A stretch of DNA of 64,000 nucleotides from Adineta ricciae. Taxonomy: Eukaryota > Rotifera > Eurotatoria > Adinetida > Adinetidae. The stretch spans positions 124,001 through 188,000 of the forward strand of contig CAJNOJ010000138.1 in the NCBI GenBank assembly GCA_905250025.1. The letters are read 5' to 3'. The notes under the pieces were generated by a model. That model was not told the origin of the DNA, ran no database searches, and was given only the letters and a program-made list of their open reading frames with translations. Below are positions 1-11,248 of this stretch, one piece after another. Position 1 is the stretch's first letter. Every line of letters starts with the position of its first letter. A program made the position numbers and the translations under genes.

Positions 1-149
1 ATGTAAGGCGATATTTCAATATTTGACAAAAAGACAATTTTATCAACAAAATATCATAGTAAGCAATTTTATAGAAATAAGAAGTTCTGGTCAATAGACG
101 TAGGAATATTCCCAGTCGTTTTCAGGTGAACTACTGACGAATGACAGCG

Positions 150-192
150 ACAACAATAAGGTATGAACTTTTCACGAAAAATACAGATAGTA
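150..192. repeat. 43-bp left edge of block A homology
   Basis: This stretch nearly matches 37917-37958, and the match then resumes at 8863 against 37957 onward. It is therefore the left flank of block A, separated from the rest of A by the 193-8862 insertion. Homology upstream of 150 was not seen. Confidence 0.7.
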
Positions 193-660
193 CCCATGTC
201 GAAAAATCCGGTCCGGAACCGACCGGTGCCGGTTTTTTCCGAACATTTCATGGAAGCAAGATTCCAGATCGGATTCAACCGGTTGAAATCCGCCCGGTTC
301 CAGCACTACCCAAACGGAAAAGTAAGGAATCCCAACAACAACTTCCGGAAAACTCCAACGAACCATGACCTCTCGGAACCTACCAAATGCGACAAAATCA
401 TACCACACATCTATCGAATTCCAGTAAAACGCATCTTCGCGTACTACCGAAAACCCACAACACAATGCTGTCCATATCCATTCTGCTAAGAGGAAACAGA
501 CGAACTCCAAACAGCCTTCACTGCATTTCAAACAATCCCCGCCCAAATAGCAGAAAAACAAACGCTCCTGGATATCGAACTACACTCCGATCCTACGATT
601 CCGAACGCACTGTACAGTCGATTGCACAGCGGATTGCAATCCATCCAAATGACTTATACA
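193..660 (+). repeat. A/C-rich, CCGG-rich left terminus of the insertion
   Basis: About 470 bp unusually poor in G and T on the plus strand, with many CCGG/CCGGT words. The opposite terminus (8118-8862) has the same bias on the other strand. It ends in a motif around the palindrome GGATTGCAATCC followed by a short shared stretch (about 629-660) that recurs in direct orientation at 8090-8117. Open frames on both strands here reflect composition and do not look like genes. Confidence 0.5.
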
Positions 661-1108
661 TAGTATTATTGCTTATTTAAACATGAATTATCTTGTTTGG
701 CCATGGAAATTTACGTTTGAAATAGCTGATACGTAAATAATAAGAGAATTCTAATGAACAAATGCAATTTGTTTTCAAATTTAGATTCAATAAAATTTGG
801 CAAGGTTTATTTTCTACATCATCCTCAAGTGAATTTTCAATCAAAGAATTTTCTTTACTTATTGGAATAATTTTCTCATATTTCTGTTCAGAAAGAAATA
901 TTGCTCTTTTAGTCATTCGATTTCGTTGAGAAAACGCATCTTTATTGGGATATTATTTATGAAATATCATAGAATTATAGTGTTCAACTTGGTCTATCGG
1001 AATATATAGAAAAAAAAGCATTTTAAATTTTATTTCAGAAATGAGATTTTCTAACTAAAAATAGGATTTTTTTATAAATACAATATTAATAAGAAAGAAA
1101 AGAATAAG
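661..1108. other. Intergenic, no gene seen
   Basis: AT-rich DNA downstream of the minus-strand mucin-like gene, presumably containing its 3' UTR. No RNA gene or repeat recognised. Confidence 0.5.
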
Positions 1109-4100
1109 TTATTTTAAGAATCTTTGTTTTGTATTTGTTGTATCAATATGTCCAATTCGTTTAACTACAACAGACGAATTTAAACGATTTTTACGTTGAT
1201 TTCGATGTTTTTTCTTTGTTGAAATAATTGCTGTTTCTATGTTCTTCTGATTTTCTATATTTGTTTTTTTAATTGAAATATGTTCGACACGAACTGTATT
1301 TCTTGATTCACTTTTTGGTTTATCCGAAAGAGGAGAAAGTGAAATCTTGGGTATCCAATGACTGGAATCATTTTCGGTTGGATCACGAATAATACAAACT
1401 GAATTTGATGTGGAGAATATCGAAATATTTCTTGGAGATACAGATGATAATGAAGAATTAACTGATTCTTTTAAAGATGGAGTTGATAATAAACTATGTG
1501 ATTTTCCATCATTTAATAACAAATTATTTATATGGGTAATTTGAATCTTATCTTGATTTTCAGATTTTGATTGTTCTTCTTCTGTAATATTCTTCTTGTT
1601 TTCATTTGAACTTGTATTTGATATTCTTGGGTTTAATCGAGATACTTTTCTATTTCTATTATTTTCAATTCGTAATTTATTATTTGTTGATTCACGTCTT
1701 CTTTCATTAAGTTTAACTTTTCGAATAGAAACATGAGATAAAGATGTTGATGTTGTTTGATCATGATTATCATTACTTGAAAGATTTAATTCCGTATCTT
1801 CAGTATTTTCAACAAAACAATCTTTTGGATCATTTAATGTATTTGGAATTTTATCTAATTTTTGAGAACGAAAATATTTCTTTCGAGAAATTGTAAATAT
1901 ATCAGATGAATTTGATTCATTTAAGTAAATACAATTAGGATCAATACAAAGATCAATATAATACATTTCATTATTTCCTTCTTTTTCAAATCCATATGAA
2001 CGATTACCGAGTAAACTAGAAAATATTATAGAACATATCGTCGATAGTGGGTATTTTTTTCTTATTTTCAGTTGAAAATATACATACCGACAATAGCGAT
2101 AACAAAGAAAATAAACTAAACTTAAAGCAAGAAGAGATAAAACACCAATGATAGTTCCAATTAATGGCCAATTGACTGGATCAGCTAAAATTATATTTTA
2201 TATTGAAATGAAAAAAGAAAAGAAACAGAAATAATAAAACAAACGTTTTTTTGTCGTAGTTGTTGCCGTTGTCGATGTTGTGGAAGTTGATGTTGTTGAG
2301 GTCGTTGATGATGTGGATGTTGTCGCTGTTGTTGAGGTCGTTGATGTTGTCGCTGTTGTTGATGTAGTTGAGGTTGTTGATGTCGTTGATGATGTTGATG
2401 TTGTTGATGTTGCTGATCTAAAATATTCTAATTCGGTATTTTTATAAATATAGAAAGTTTCTTTTTACGTTGTACTGCTTGTTGAAGATGTTGATGTAGT
2501 TAAACTACAAGTAAAGAAGAAATTTATTAAAAATTAAAGACTTTCGTGAGAAATTACGTCGTTGTTGACGTGGTAGTTGATGTTGTGCTTGTTGTTGATG
2601 TAGTTGAGGTTGTTGATGTCGTTGATGATGTTGAACTATAAGTAAAGAAGAAATTTACTAAAAATTAAAGACTTTCGTGAGAAATTACGTCGTTGTTGAC
2701 GTGGTAGTTGATGTTGTGCTTGTTGTTGATGTAGTTGAGGTTGTTGATGATGTTGAACTATAAGTAAAGAAGAAATTTATTAAAAATAAAAGATTTTCGT
2801 GAGAAATTACGTCGTTGTTGACGTGGTAGTTGATGTTGTTGTGGTACTAGAGTAAAATTATTTTCAATCTTTATCAAAGAATATTGTTTTCATATGAATT
2901 CTAACCTAGTGCTACTTGTCGATGTTGTTCTAATTAAAATAAAATTATATATAAAGATATGAATTAGAAAAGAAAATACTGACGATGTTGTTGTCGAAAG
3001 GCAAGGTTCATTTGGACATGAACAAGTAGGTTGCTCTGATACAAAGAATTTGAAACAATATTGGGCTGATTGAGATTGTTTACTACAACAACAAAAAAAC
3101 AAACAACAATTTTTTTTCTTTTGTTCAAGATGGTATTAGAATTCTCAACTTGTCAATAGCCATTGCACACATTACTTGATAACCAAGTTGTGCACTCGTT
3201 GGTGACCATGTAAGATTTCGATAGTAAAGTGTTGAACTTTGTTGAACAAGCTTTCCTTTGACCATTCCAGCAAATGAAAGTGTTGAAATATCTGAAATAT
3301 TACTTGGTTGAGGACAATTATTCACTGCATAAATCTGTGATTGATATGTTTGACCAAGACCAACAGCAATACATTCTTGTTCTTGAGGAGTACCAATGAT
3401 TTCAGGTGGTGTTGGACATGTTGGTGGAGCAACGACATGAACAAGAAACTGAACAGGTACTGAACTTAATGGTGTAGAACTTGATGAACTGGTGAAATCT
3501 TCAACCTAGATCGATAATAAAAACTATTGCATGAAAAAAAAAAACAGATTCAATTGAACTTACCATTAATGTCACAGCATACCATGCATCAGTGATTGTA
3601 CCAGTGATGATAATTGTACAGTTTGGAAAGATCTGCGTACCTGGTGGAAGTGAATCTGGAGGACAGACTTGTCCACATTCGTCAACTCCACTACTATTTG
3701 TTGACCATCGACATCTCAAATCATCACTATCAGCATCACCAACAGGAACTTGAATAACTGTTGAAACATTTGTAGGAATATTGATTGGTGACATCATCGT
3801 TGCAACAGGTGCATTGTTATAAAGGCCATTATCTGGTCGTTTCTTTGTACTAATACGTGTTGAAATAGACCAAGCAGCAGCACTCTGTGTTTGTAAAGAA
3901 CGCCATGCATTGCTTTGAAAAGCAACTGAAAAATCATCACTTTGATTGAGATAAACAATATCTATACGTTGTCCAACAGAAATATCTCCAACTACCGAAA
4001 AATCTGTACAACGAGGAAGAACACCAACACTTGAGTATCCAGCTGATGTAGAACCACAATTACTAACACAACTCAATGTTTTCGGACCAATTTGTCCAAA

Positions 4101-4316
4101 AAAATCCGGTATAAATCCATTTGTTGAAATTAAACTGTCTGTACAATTCATTTTACTATGAGTCCATGAATAAGTTTGAGTAATAACAATAGCAACAGGA
4201 TCACCTGTTGCTGATTGATTAACTGGACGATATGTTATTGTTCCACCAAGAAAATGTTCACTATAGACGAAAGAAAGTATCCCAAAATAAATATTAAGGA
4301 AGAAAAATCTTTTCAT
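1109..4316 (-). CDS. Mucin-like type I membrane protein with tandem Thr/Ser exons
   Basis: Eleven exons fit one continuous frame of 875 codons: 4316-3564, 3505-3150, 3082-2984, 2929-2906, 2846-2811, 2757-2689, 2635-2558, 2504-2469, 2417-2245, 2184-2088, 2015-1109. The first exon begins MKRFFFLNIYFGILSFVYS, a clear signal peptide, followed by a Cys-containing ectodomain with the motif FLGGTITYRP and several N-glycosylation sequons. Exons 4-9 encode almost only Thr and Ser, an O-glycosylated stalk. The next exon encodes one membrane span (PLIGTIIGVLSLLALSLVYF), then a tail of about 300 polar, Ser/Asn-rich residues. Cell-surface adhesion or barrier is a reasonable guess, but I do not recognise the family. 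The donors at 3149 and 2983 are the least certain; they were chosen because they keep phase. Confidence 0.75.
2505..2846 (-). repeat. Tandem exon-plus-intron cassettes
   Basis: Three near-identical 53-bp introns (2758-2810, 2636-2688, 2505-2557) alternate with Thr/Ser exons of 36, 69 and 78 bp, all multiples of three and all in the same phase. The repeat unit is therefore one exon plus one intron (about 122-131 bp). Copy number can change without breaking the frame. Confidence 0.85.
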
Positions 4317-4731
4317 CGGAAATAGACTGTCGTCTGATAATTAGCAAAAACAACGCATAGAACTGAAAGAAAGTATGTTGAATATTCATTGTAATTCATC
4401 TGTATTTGTATGAAATGAGAAAAGCAAAATCACTTCATTTCTTTGCTATCTAATTGAATATATTACTTCTAAGGTTTACTTGAAGCGTTCTCATCGTTCA
4501 TTATTTTATATTCGTGTACCTTCTTTTAATCAGAGTGAAAGCCATATCAATGAGTTTTTCTCTAAAAATGAATATAATTTGTAAGGTATGAAAAGAATCA
4601 TATTCATACCTCCAAGTAATAAAGAAAACATTCGTCAAAATTGAATTATTTGTTTTTAAGATGAATATTCTCAAAAAATATGTTGTCAACAATAAAGCAC
4701 TTGATGTGATTATTATATATTCAAATGGCGT
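4317..4731. promoter_or_regulatory. Upstream region of the mucin-like gene
   Basis: Holds the 5' flank of the minus-strand gene that starts at 4316. No specific promoter element can be assigned; no other gene seen. The last five bases, GGCGT (4727-4731), are the target duplication of the adjacent LTR. Confidence 0.4.
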
Positions 4732-4937
4732 TGTAACGACAAACTGGTTGAGTAGCTGACCGCTTCTCACGGTATAGATGTTTATTGACTACTCTGCATG
4801 ACCAGAATGTATCTCTTTCACAATAAGACACGCGCTTATATAAAGAAGAGGAAAGAGATATATGACCCGGAGATAGTATGATATAGAGGTGAGAGAATAA
4901 AGAACAGAAAGAGATGAACGATATCATTATCGTTACA
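4732..4937 (-). mobile_element. Solo LTR, 206 bp, minus orientation
   Basis: Begins TGTAACGAC and ends TCGTTACA, flanked by a perfect 5-bp target duplication GGCGT (4727-4731 and 4938-4942). It is the inverse of the 206-bp sequence at 7884-8089. Read on the minus strand it has a TATATAAG-like promoter word and a late AATAAA-like word, as LTRs do. No internal retrotransposon sequence is attached, so it is a recombined solo LTR. The family is not identified. Confidence 0.8.
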
Positions 4938-4942
4938 GGCGT

Positions 4943-5471
4943 CTTTCTTTTATTAAAAGACTGTAGACTAGAATCGAATGCGCACTTGTATTTCAATTCT
5001 CGTGAACAATCGAATGTACATTGTAAAGAAGCGAACTACATATTTTGCATTTTGAATTATTCAAATACCAAATTGGTTTCATCAACAAAAATAGAAACAG
5101 GTTTTTTTTCGTTTCATTCTTGTATAAAAAAATTGATTATCGAAGAATCTTGAGGGTATGGCTGTGAGAATTCAACTTATATGTTTTGTGAAAAAGTATC
5201 ATGCTAATCTTCAATCTAGGTATGAGAATTTTATTCATTTGGTTTTTACTTTTTGAATTAATAGATCTTGTATTAATATCAATCAAGTTTAATTTACAAT
5301 CATTGAAAACAAAATCTTTTCAACATTTTTGTGAAACACAATCTGAAAGAGAGTGTTGAAGTGTGTAGGGGCAGAAATTTGGACCCCGGCCCCCCCCCCC
5401 CCCCCCCCACCCCCCACACGGGGCNNNNNNNNNNNNNNNNNNNNNNNNNNNNNNNNNNNNNNNNNNNNNNN
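4943..5471. other. Intergenic with C homopolymer and 47-N assembly gap
   Basis: No gene seen. A run of 19 C (5390-5408) followed by more C-rich sequence directly precedes the gap at 5425-5471. The homopolymer probably caused the gap. Proline- or glycine-rich frames read through it are artefacts. Confidence 0.8.
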
Positions 5472-5640
5472 AAAAAGGGTTTATCAATAGAGAATAAACC
5501 CTTGGGTTTATCAGTTTGCAACGTATAACAAACCCTTCGTGGGTTTTTGAAGAAAAAAGGGTTGATCTAGGGGTAGATCAGGTTGATGAACAAATTTTTC
5601 AGTCATAAACCCTTTTTGAGGGTTAATTAAACGCCGGATT
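5472..5640. repeat. Cluster of AAACCC/GGGTTT inverted pairs
   Basis: Within about 150 bp there are repeated facing copies of AAACCCTT and GGGTTT separated by 0-7 bases, for example AAACCCTTGGGTTT, AAACCCTTCGTGGGTTT and AAACCCTTTTTGAGGGTT. They could form a row of small hairpins. Their purpose is unknown; the subterminal part of a transposon is one possibility. Confidence 0.5.
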
Positions 5641-7135
5641 TTTTTAGAGTGAAGAACAATACAAGGATAGTGGTTAATCCTTAGAGTTCGTAGGTTTCTG
5701 TCACAAATCTTTTTACAGTATTGTTAATACTATGTGATTGAAGAGATTACCTCTTCTTGGTGATCTATGTCTATGGAAAATATGATTGTCTCAGCCGTGA
5801 GAAAGCTAATGAGCAAACATTTCTAAATGTTCAATTTCCTTTGTGTTTGTTCTTTGTGCGAAACATAAGCCCCGATAAGACATGAAAGAGTCCAAAATAT
5901 TAAATCTTTTTAGGCAAGAGATAAAAAAGTGGATTCTGGATTACTACGTAGAATGTTTGGGAGACGCATTCAACCTTTTCCTGTTTCGATTCGCTCACAT
6001 ATGCGTTTTAGCTCTAGTCTCAGTGGTTTTAAGTAGAACTCAATGAACTCTAACGATTCCAAAAAAATATTTTCACAAGCATTCCTTCTCATTCGTTAAA
6101 ACCAAAAAGATTGCAGAAAGCAGTGAAAAAAATTGTCCTGGTTCGCTTCATTAATATTTAGTAACGTTCCAAGACTGATTTCCGATTAAGCTCAACGAGT
6201 TCTATGGATTACAATCATAAAAATTTCAACTCACCCAGCGCCGAAACCCACCCACAATCGCATTAAAACATACGGCACTCCTACCGGAATCATCATTGGT
6301 GAATGTTTGTATAAGGAAACCTACAGTTTTGGACGATGCGTGTAGTTTTAAGTGTTGGGTGAGATAGGTTTTTCCGATTGGAATCGATGGAGTTGATCAA
6401 ACTCTACATAAAAGCAATAAGCCTTGGGCTGAAACACATATGTGGTGAGCGAATCCGCCTCTTAGACATTCTGCATGAATTCTTTTGTATCGCAGAATTC
6501 GCTTTTTCCTCTTGACATGATGTTTAACGAAAAATTATGAATCAAAATCTTCGAGGAAGATTTCTTAATCTACTTAGTATTCCGATGCAACAAGGCTTCC
6601 TAATGTGGAGCTAAGGTTATCCGTTTGAACACATAACGAAAAGTGGACATTTTACGGATGAAAACTGTACATTCTAAAAGGCAAAAATAGTTTTCTTCGC
6701 TGAGAATGAATATTTATAAGCTTGTTTTTCGTAGGAATTTTTTTGGCGGTTCTGCCAAATATGTGCTTTTGCGTCTCATAAAATTTGATTCTTTTGTTTC
6801 TCCTTTCTGAGGAAGAACAAAAAAAGAATCACTAGAATTTATTTTTTTACCAATTCTTTGTGATGTTGTTCGAGTAATTCTGCCGTATTTCACGATTTCT
6901 CATAGCGACAGTCAGAAAAAATAATTAAATTTTGAATTTTTGCGTGACGAAAAGACTATTTATCCAATTTCTCATAGTGCTTGTGAAATTCTCTTAAAAA
7001 CAAGAGCAAGTTTTAGCCTTTCTAAGCCTTTATTCCGTCAAATCATGGGTGTTTCTTTTTCGATCAAGGAATAAACCCATAGGATAATGTAATTCATTTG
7101 ATTGTGATCCTTGTTCATATTCCCCAATAATATTA
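5641..7135. other. 1.5 kb with no recognisable gene
   Basis: No long conserved frame, RNA gene or known repeat recognised on either strand. It lies inside the 193-8862 insertion, so it may be decayed mobile DNA. Confidence 0.5.
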
Positions 7136-7695
7136 CCGTGTCTGGAAAGTTCGTGCAACTCATGTATTATGAAACGATATGATAACAATTACTGCATTTA
7201 TTAAATGTAATGTCCTTTGCTAGCAACCACACGTTGCCACCGGTCATATAAACTTTTTATCTCATTGCAAAAAAAAACCGAATCGAGATGTGTTAAGTAC
7301 TCCTCAACAGTTGTTCTCACTTCGTCATCCGAGTCAAAATTCTTTCCACGAATAAATGTCTTTATACTTTTGAACAAGTAATAGTCATTAAGAGCACTAT
7401 TCGGAGAATAAACAGGATGATTCAGTTCGACGAAATTCACCTTATGAATAGTACCTTGTAGAACGTTACTCTGGTGAACAGGCGCATTGTGATGAAGAAT
7501 CTATTCTTGACTGTTCCATTAACTAATTCTTATGGATAGACACGATTGTGAAAACTAATTCTTTTCAGAAAATAATACAATCAGTCGAGAAGAAGATCTA
7601 TATCCTGCTGTAAATTCGTCCTTTGCACGATAACTTCAACTAAACGTTTCATATATGCAACTGAGATACAGTTGCACGAACTTTCCGGACAATCT
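7136..7695 (-). mobile_element. Internally deleted, inactive mariner element
   Basis: About 560 bp between TA dinucleotides (7134-7135 and 7696-7697), with matching ends: GGAAAGTTCGTGCAACT on the left and its inverse near 7672-7688. The minus strand carries the C-terminal part of a mariner transposase, including the HPVYSPNSALNDYYLF block that holds the third catalytic Asp. The second catalytic block reads HHNAPVH, so the usual Asp of HDNA is His. The N-terminal half is missing. It is dead but could have been moved in trans. Confidence 0.85.
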
Positions 7696-7883
7696 TATAT
7701 AATGTATTTACTCTTTTCTTTTTCTATGATTCTCTTCAAGATACATGTCATGTAATATTTAATTCAAAGTTAATTAACGGAGTTAGTTGAAATTGATTTT
7801 TATTCTTATAAGAAATATCCAATTCTTGTTTATATACGTACGTTTCCAACTGGCACGTTCTGGGTAGGATTTCAATTGAATTG

Positions 7884-8089
7884 TGTAACGATGATGATAT
7901 CGTTCATCTCTTTCTGTTCTTTATTCTCTCACCTCTGTATCATACTATCTCCGGGTCATATCTCTCTTTCCTCTTCTTTATATAAGCGCGTGTCTTATTG
8001 TGAAAGAGATACATTCTGGTCATGTAGAGTAGTCAATAAACATCTATACCGTGAGAAGCGGTCAGCTACTCAACCAGTTTGTCATTACA
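7884..8089 (+). mobile_element. Solo LTR, 206 bp, plus orientation
   Basis: Runs from TGTAACGATG to CATTACA and is nearly identical to the inverse of 4732-4937. It contains CTTTATATAAGCGCG (promoter-like) and CAATAAACATC near the 3' end. The flanks AATTG (7879-7883) and GATTG (8090-8094) match at four of five bases, an eroded target duplication. Confidence 0.75.
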
Positions 8090-8117
8090 GATTGCAATCC
8101 ATCAAATGACTTATACG

Positions 8118-8862
8118 TTTTTAACTCGCATAGTTTGGGTAGGATTGTGATCGCACTGGGAATGGAATAAGATGGCTTATACTTGTTGAAGTTGCTTAGT
8201 TCGTTTTGAGGTCAAGCGTGGATTGTAATAGTGAAATTTGCTTTCTGCAGTCAGAATTGGGTTATATGTGGAGTTTTTGGTGGCCTTTGGTATTGGGGAT
8301 GAATTGTTTTGAAAGAGTGTGCCGCGTGATGCTCTTTTTTACGTGATTTTTATGGCTGAAATTTGATATTGTTGGTGGAAAAACGGCGGAAATGGAGCTT
8401 TTATGTGTTTTCCCGGTGGTTTACGTTTCCTGGGTTTAGATGGGATCCGGTTGGTTATTGGCGGAGTTTGGTTTTCGGAAACGGTCGTATGCGCGTTCTG
8501 TTGCGGGAATATTGTGGTTTTTTTTTGGAAAGATGCGGGCAACTTTTTGCAGATTTGCGTTTTTTTTTGTTTCCGTAGGTTTATGGCGGGATCCGGTTAT
8601 TTTATTTGGTGGTCTGTCTTGTCGGATTGAGGCGGTCTTGCTGTTTTCCCTGCGGATATTGGAGGAAACCGGGTAATGGAATGAGTGGGAACATCGGGGA
8701 TCCGTTTCCGGGGCATTCCGGCCTGGAACACTGCTTCAACATTCCTACGGCTTTCCGTGGGGAATCGGTGGGATATGGCCAGAACGGGTCGGAATGAGCC
8801 GGAAAAGGGCTGCTTTCCTGGTTAATCCAGTTGGATCCGGAGGCCGGAACGTTCTTCCTGGG
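8118..8862 (-). repeat. G/T-rich right terminus of the insertion
   Basis: Mirror-image composition of 193-660: almost pure G/T with TTCCGG and GGATCCGG words on the plus strand. Four overlapping open frames on the plus strand arise from lack of A-rich stop codons and have no protein-like features. Ends in CCTGGG followed by the TA shared with block B. Confidence 0.5.
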
Positions 8863-9779
8863 TAAATAAGACGAGAAGACGCAGAATCACTATTAGTCCT
8901 TCATAAGGCTCCAAAATTGTTTTTTTATACGCAAAATATTGAGGCGCTGGACTAATGTACAAGAACATGATCGTGGTGCGCAGGAGGATAATACTTCGTA
9001 TAGTTTCTCTTTCACTGAAAATTTGATATAAAATTGATTTGCAATGAGGTAAATGACGGCGATATTTTCCAAACAAAATTGACTACAGAAGCATTTCAAT
9101 GTCGCCGCCAACATTGAATTTTATGCTAGACAACCGATTTAGATTCCGGGAACGGCAAATACTGGCGAAATCACTGGTATTTCCCCTTAGCTATAAATAT
9201 CTACTGGATATGTACAAGTATTCGATTGATAACAATAGCAAAAGAGTCGGTTATTTGAATTGTATCCTAATATATCCGTGCTGTTCATGAAAATCGTTGT
9301 AGTGATGTAATACAGATTCAAGTTGAGTACGTGGTAAACGATCAGAACATTTATTCGAGGTGCGGATATCAGGTGACTTTGATATAGAATTAGTGAAATA
9401 AACCATTCAGTATGTGGAATTTTGAATAGTGTTCTCGATTTAGATTTGAATATTTTGTTGTAACAATGCTTGATTACTACAGAATTTTTCGAGAAAAAAG
9501 ATCTTACCAGAACATCATCGATCATCTCGAACACAAAACGAGATGAATACGCCAACATTTGAAACTGTGACATCACTACTAAACAAAACTCTGATTGAGA
9601 ACACGGAGAATCTAATGTACTTCTATATTGATCCACGATTTGTACGGAGTGAGAAAATGTGGGAATATTACAGTTATTGGAGATTAGTTGATTGCTTTTC
9701 AAGAGAAAACAACAGATTTTCAAAGTCAGAGATACTTAAACTGAAGTATATATCTTGAAAAGACTCTTATTGTAGAAAG
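8863..9779. pseudogene. Degenerate conserved stretch at start of block A
   Basis: Matches 37957-38890 at high identity, but the open frames in the two copies break at different points. The best preserved plus-strand piece encodes a segment containing RFRERQILAKS (near 9130-9165) in both copies. I do not recognise the parent family. The minus-strand frame at 9187-9723 overlaps the same DNA and is less likely to be coding. Confidence 0.4.
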
Positions 9780-11248
9780 TTAATATTTATTTCTCTTTTC
9801 AAAGTCTCCAATCACAAAAACCTGGTCTTTTCTCGAGCGAAAACATGATAGCCGAGAAAGTTTCTGTACTACGAGTGAAACGTAACAGTGCGGATAAATC
9901 GGAAAGAAATGATAATCATCATCCATGGTTTTCAAAGGACCATTCATCGACGAGAATGTTTGTAATACCGATAAGAAAATGAAAACGAGCAGAGATATTA
10001 ACAGATAGGTTTCGTAATATTTGTCGAATATACGCAGATAAGTATCGTAGAAAACCCAAAAACCATGCCAAAGGAAGAGACACGATGCAAATGCCAACGC
10101 ATGAACGATATTTCGATGAAATTGAGGAAAGTTCGACACGAAAAGTGTCCAAAATTTATTATTCCAAGTCTTATTTTCACCATAGTATTGTAAATACATC
10201 AGAGGAAAATACAGTAGATAACCGATGACGATGCAAATCCAAATAGATTTGCTGATTTCATCGGGATACAAATATTGATCGAGAATAACATAGAATCCAT
10301 GCCATATGATAATCGTGATGTTCGAAATAAGAATTTCATAAAGTACAAAATTCATTAAATTTACTTTCCATCGACTCATCTTTACAAAAACAAATTCTCT
10401 CAAATATATGTACTTTATCTCCTTTCTAAACAAGAACATACCTGTTCGGTTTCTAGTGGACATTCAAATTGAATACAATATTCAATCGAGTCATAGGAGA
10501 CTACAAATGGTGCGCAGATTAAATCTGATAAAGTTCCGGTAAGTGCCATTAATGCAAAAATGCCTGCCAATGAAAAAACAAACATAAATCCCCAATCTTG
10601 CGATGTATATTGATCCAAAATCGTCCACATCATCTGCCATTGAATAATATACAAAAACGCTAATATAAATATATGAATTTTCACGATAATTTGTTTGACA
10701 ATCATTTTTTGTTTGTTAAGAAAATGGTAGAGAACATCTTGACCAAGGTAAAATATGAGAAATGCGATTTCATCGATCACCCACGTAACCATCAATGATT
10801 GAGGAGAATACTCACCATATCCCTGTTCAGAATAATCTAATCCATCGAGATTGTAGTTGGATGCATAGTCATTCAGTGCATTTAACATCGTCACGGTAAG
10901 ATTCCATCCACAATCCCAGAACAGAACCAGTAATGGAAAAAGAAAGCAACCAGTGAGAATTGGTTCGAGAAGAAATAGTATCAGATATGAACCTTTGGGT
11001 TTGATAGTTTGTTCCTTGTTTTGATTATCGACAATGGAAATTATTTGTGTTAGCCGACGTCGAATGGTATTTCGATCCGTTGATGGAAGCGGTTGTGATA
11101 TTTCCGTATCGATGACATGAGCTCGTTGTTGATTGAGCTCTTCATTATCGAACTGCTTTGAAATAACTGAAAATCGTCGCGGATTATTATTCGGAAGACT
11201 AATAACAGGAGTTTTGCCATCGACTACAAACGTCGGTGACATGATCAA
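9780..11248 (-). CDS. Fuseless-like multi-pass membrane protein, copy A
   Basis: Two exons, 11248-10442 and 10379-9780, joined by a 62-bp intron with donor CAG/GTATGT; 468 residues. A soluble N-terminus of about 90 residues precedes several hydrophobic spans. Repeated signatures WQMMWTILDQY, WHGFYVILDQYLYPDE and WHGFWVFYDTYL match the Trp/Asp pattern of the fuseless family. In Drosophila that family is presynaptic and affects calcium-channel organisation; this is family knowledge, not seen here. The B copy at 38891-40355 has exactly the same exon lengths and only scattered substitutions, so both appear intact. Confidence 0.75.

Larger units (their letters stand above)
193..8862. mobile_element. 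8.67-kb insertion present in block A, absent from block B
   Basis: Block B reads straight through the TA at 37957-37958, whereas in A a TA at 191-192 and a TA at 8863-8864 flank 8,670 bp of extra DNA. The ends are imperfect inverted repeats: CCCATGTCGAAAAATCCGG on the left and CCCAGGAAGAACGTTCCGG read inward from the right, 13 of 19 matching. Both ends are strand-asymmetric and rich in CCGG. The interior holds the mucin-like gene, two solo LTRs, a mariner remnant and a 47-N gap. No transposase belonging to the outer ends is visible, so calling it one transposon is inference. A compound of nested insertions is the alternative. Confidence 0.5.

Noticed and set aside
172-561. 129-codon minus frame in the A/C-rich terminus
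   Set aside because: Same composition effect as the opposite end; no domain or start context.
2245-2417. Simple trinucleotide repeat (GTT/GAT) as non-coding microsatellite
   Set aside because: It is an in-frame Thr/Ser exon on the minus strand with splice sites on both sides, so it is coding.
5300-5528. Proline- or glycine-rich frames on both strands
   Set aside because: They are translations of a C homopolymer and of the N gap.
8363-8797. Overlapping plus-strand frames in the G/T-rich terminus
   Set aside because: Four frames overlap with low-complexity Phe/Gly/Trp-rich products; explained by base composition.
8640-8862. Possible telomere-like repeat in the G-rich end
   Set aside because: No regular TGTGGG-type tandem repeat is present; only irregular G/T-rich sequence.
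9187-9723. 178-codon minus frame at the start of block A
   Set aside because: The block B counterpart diverges in frame and the product has no recognisable features; plus-strand conservation is at least as good.
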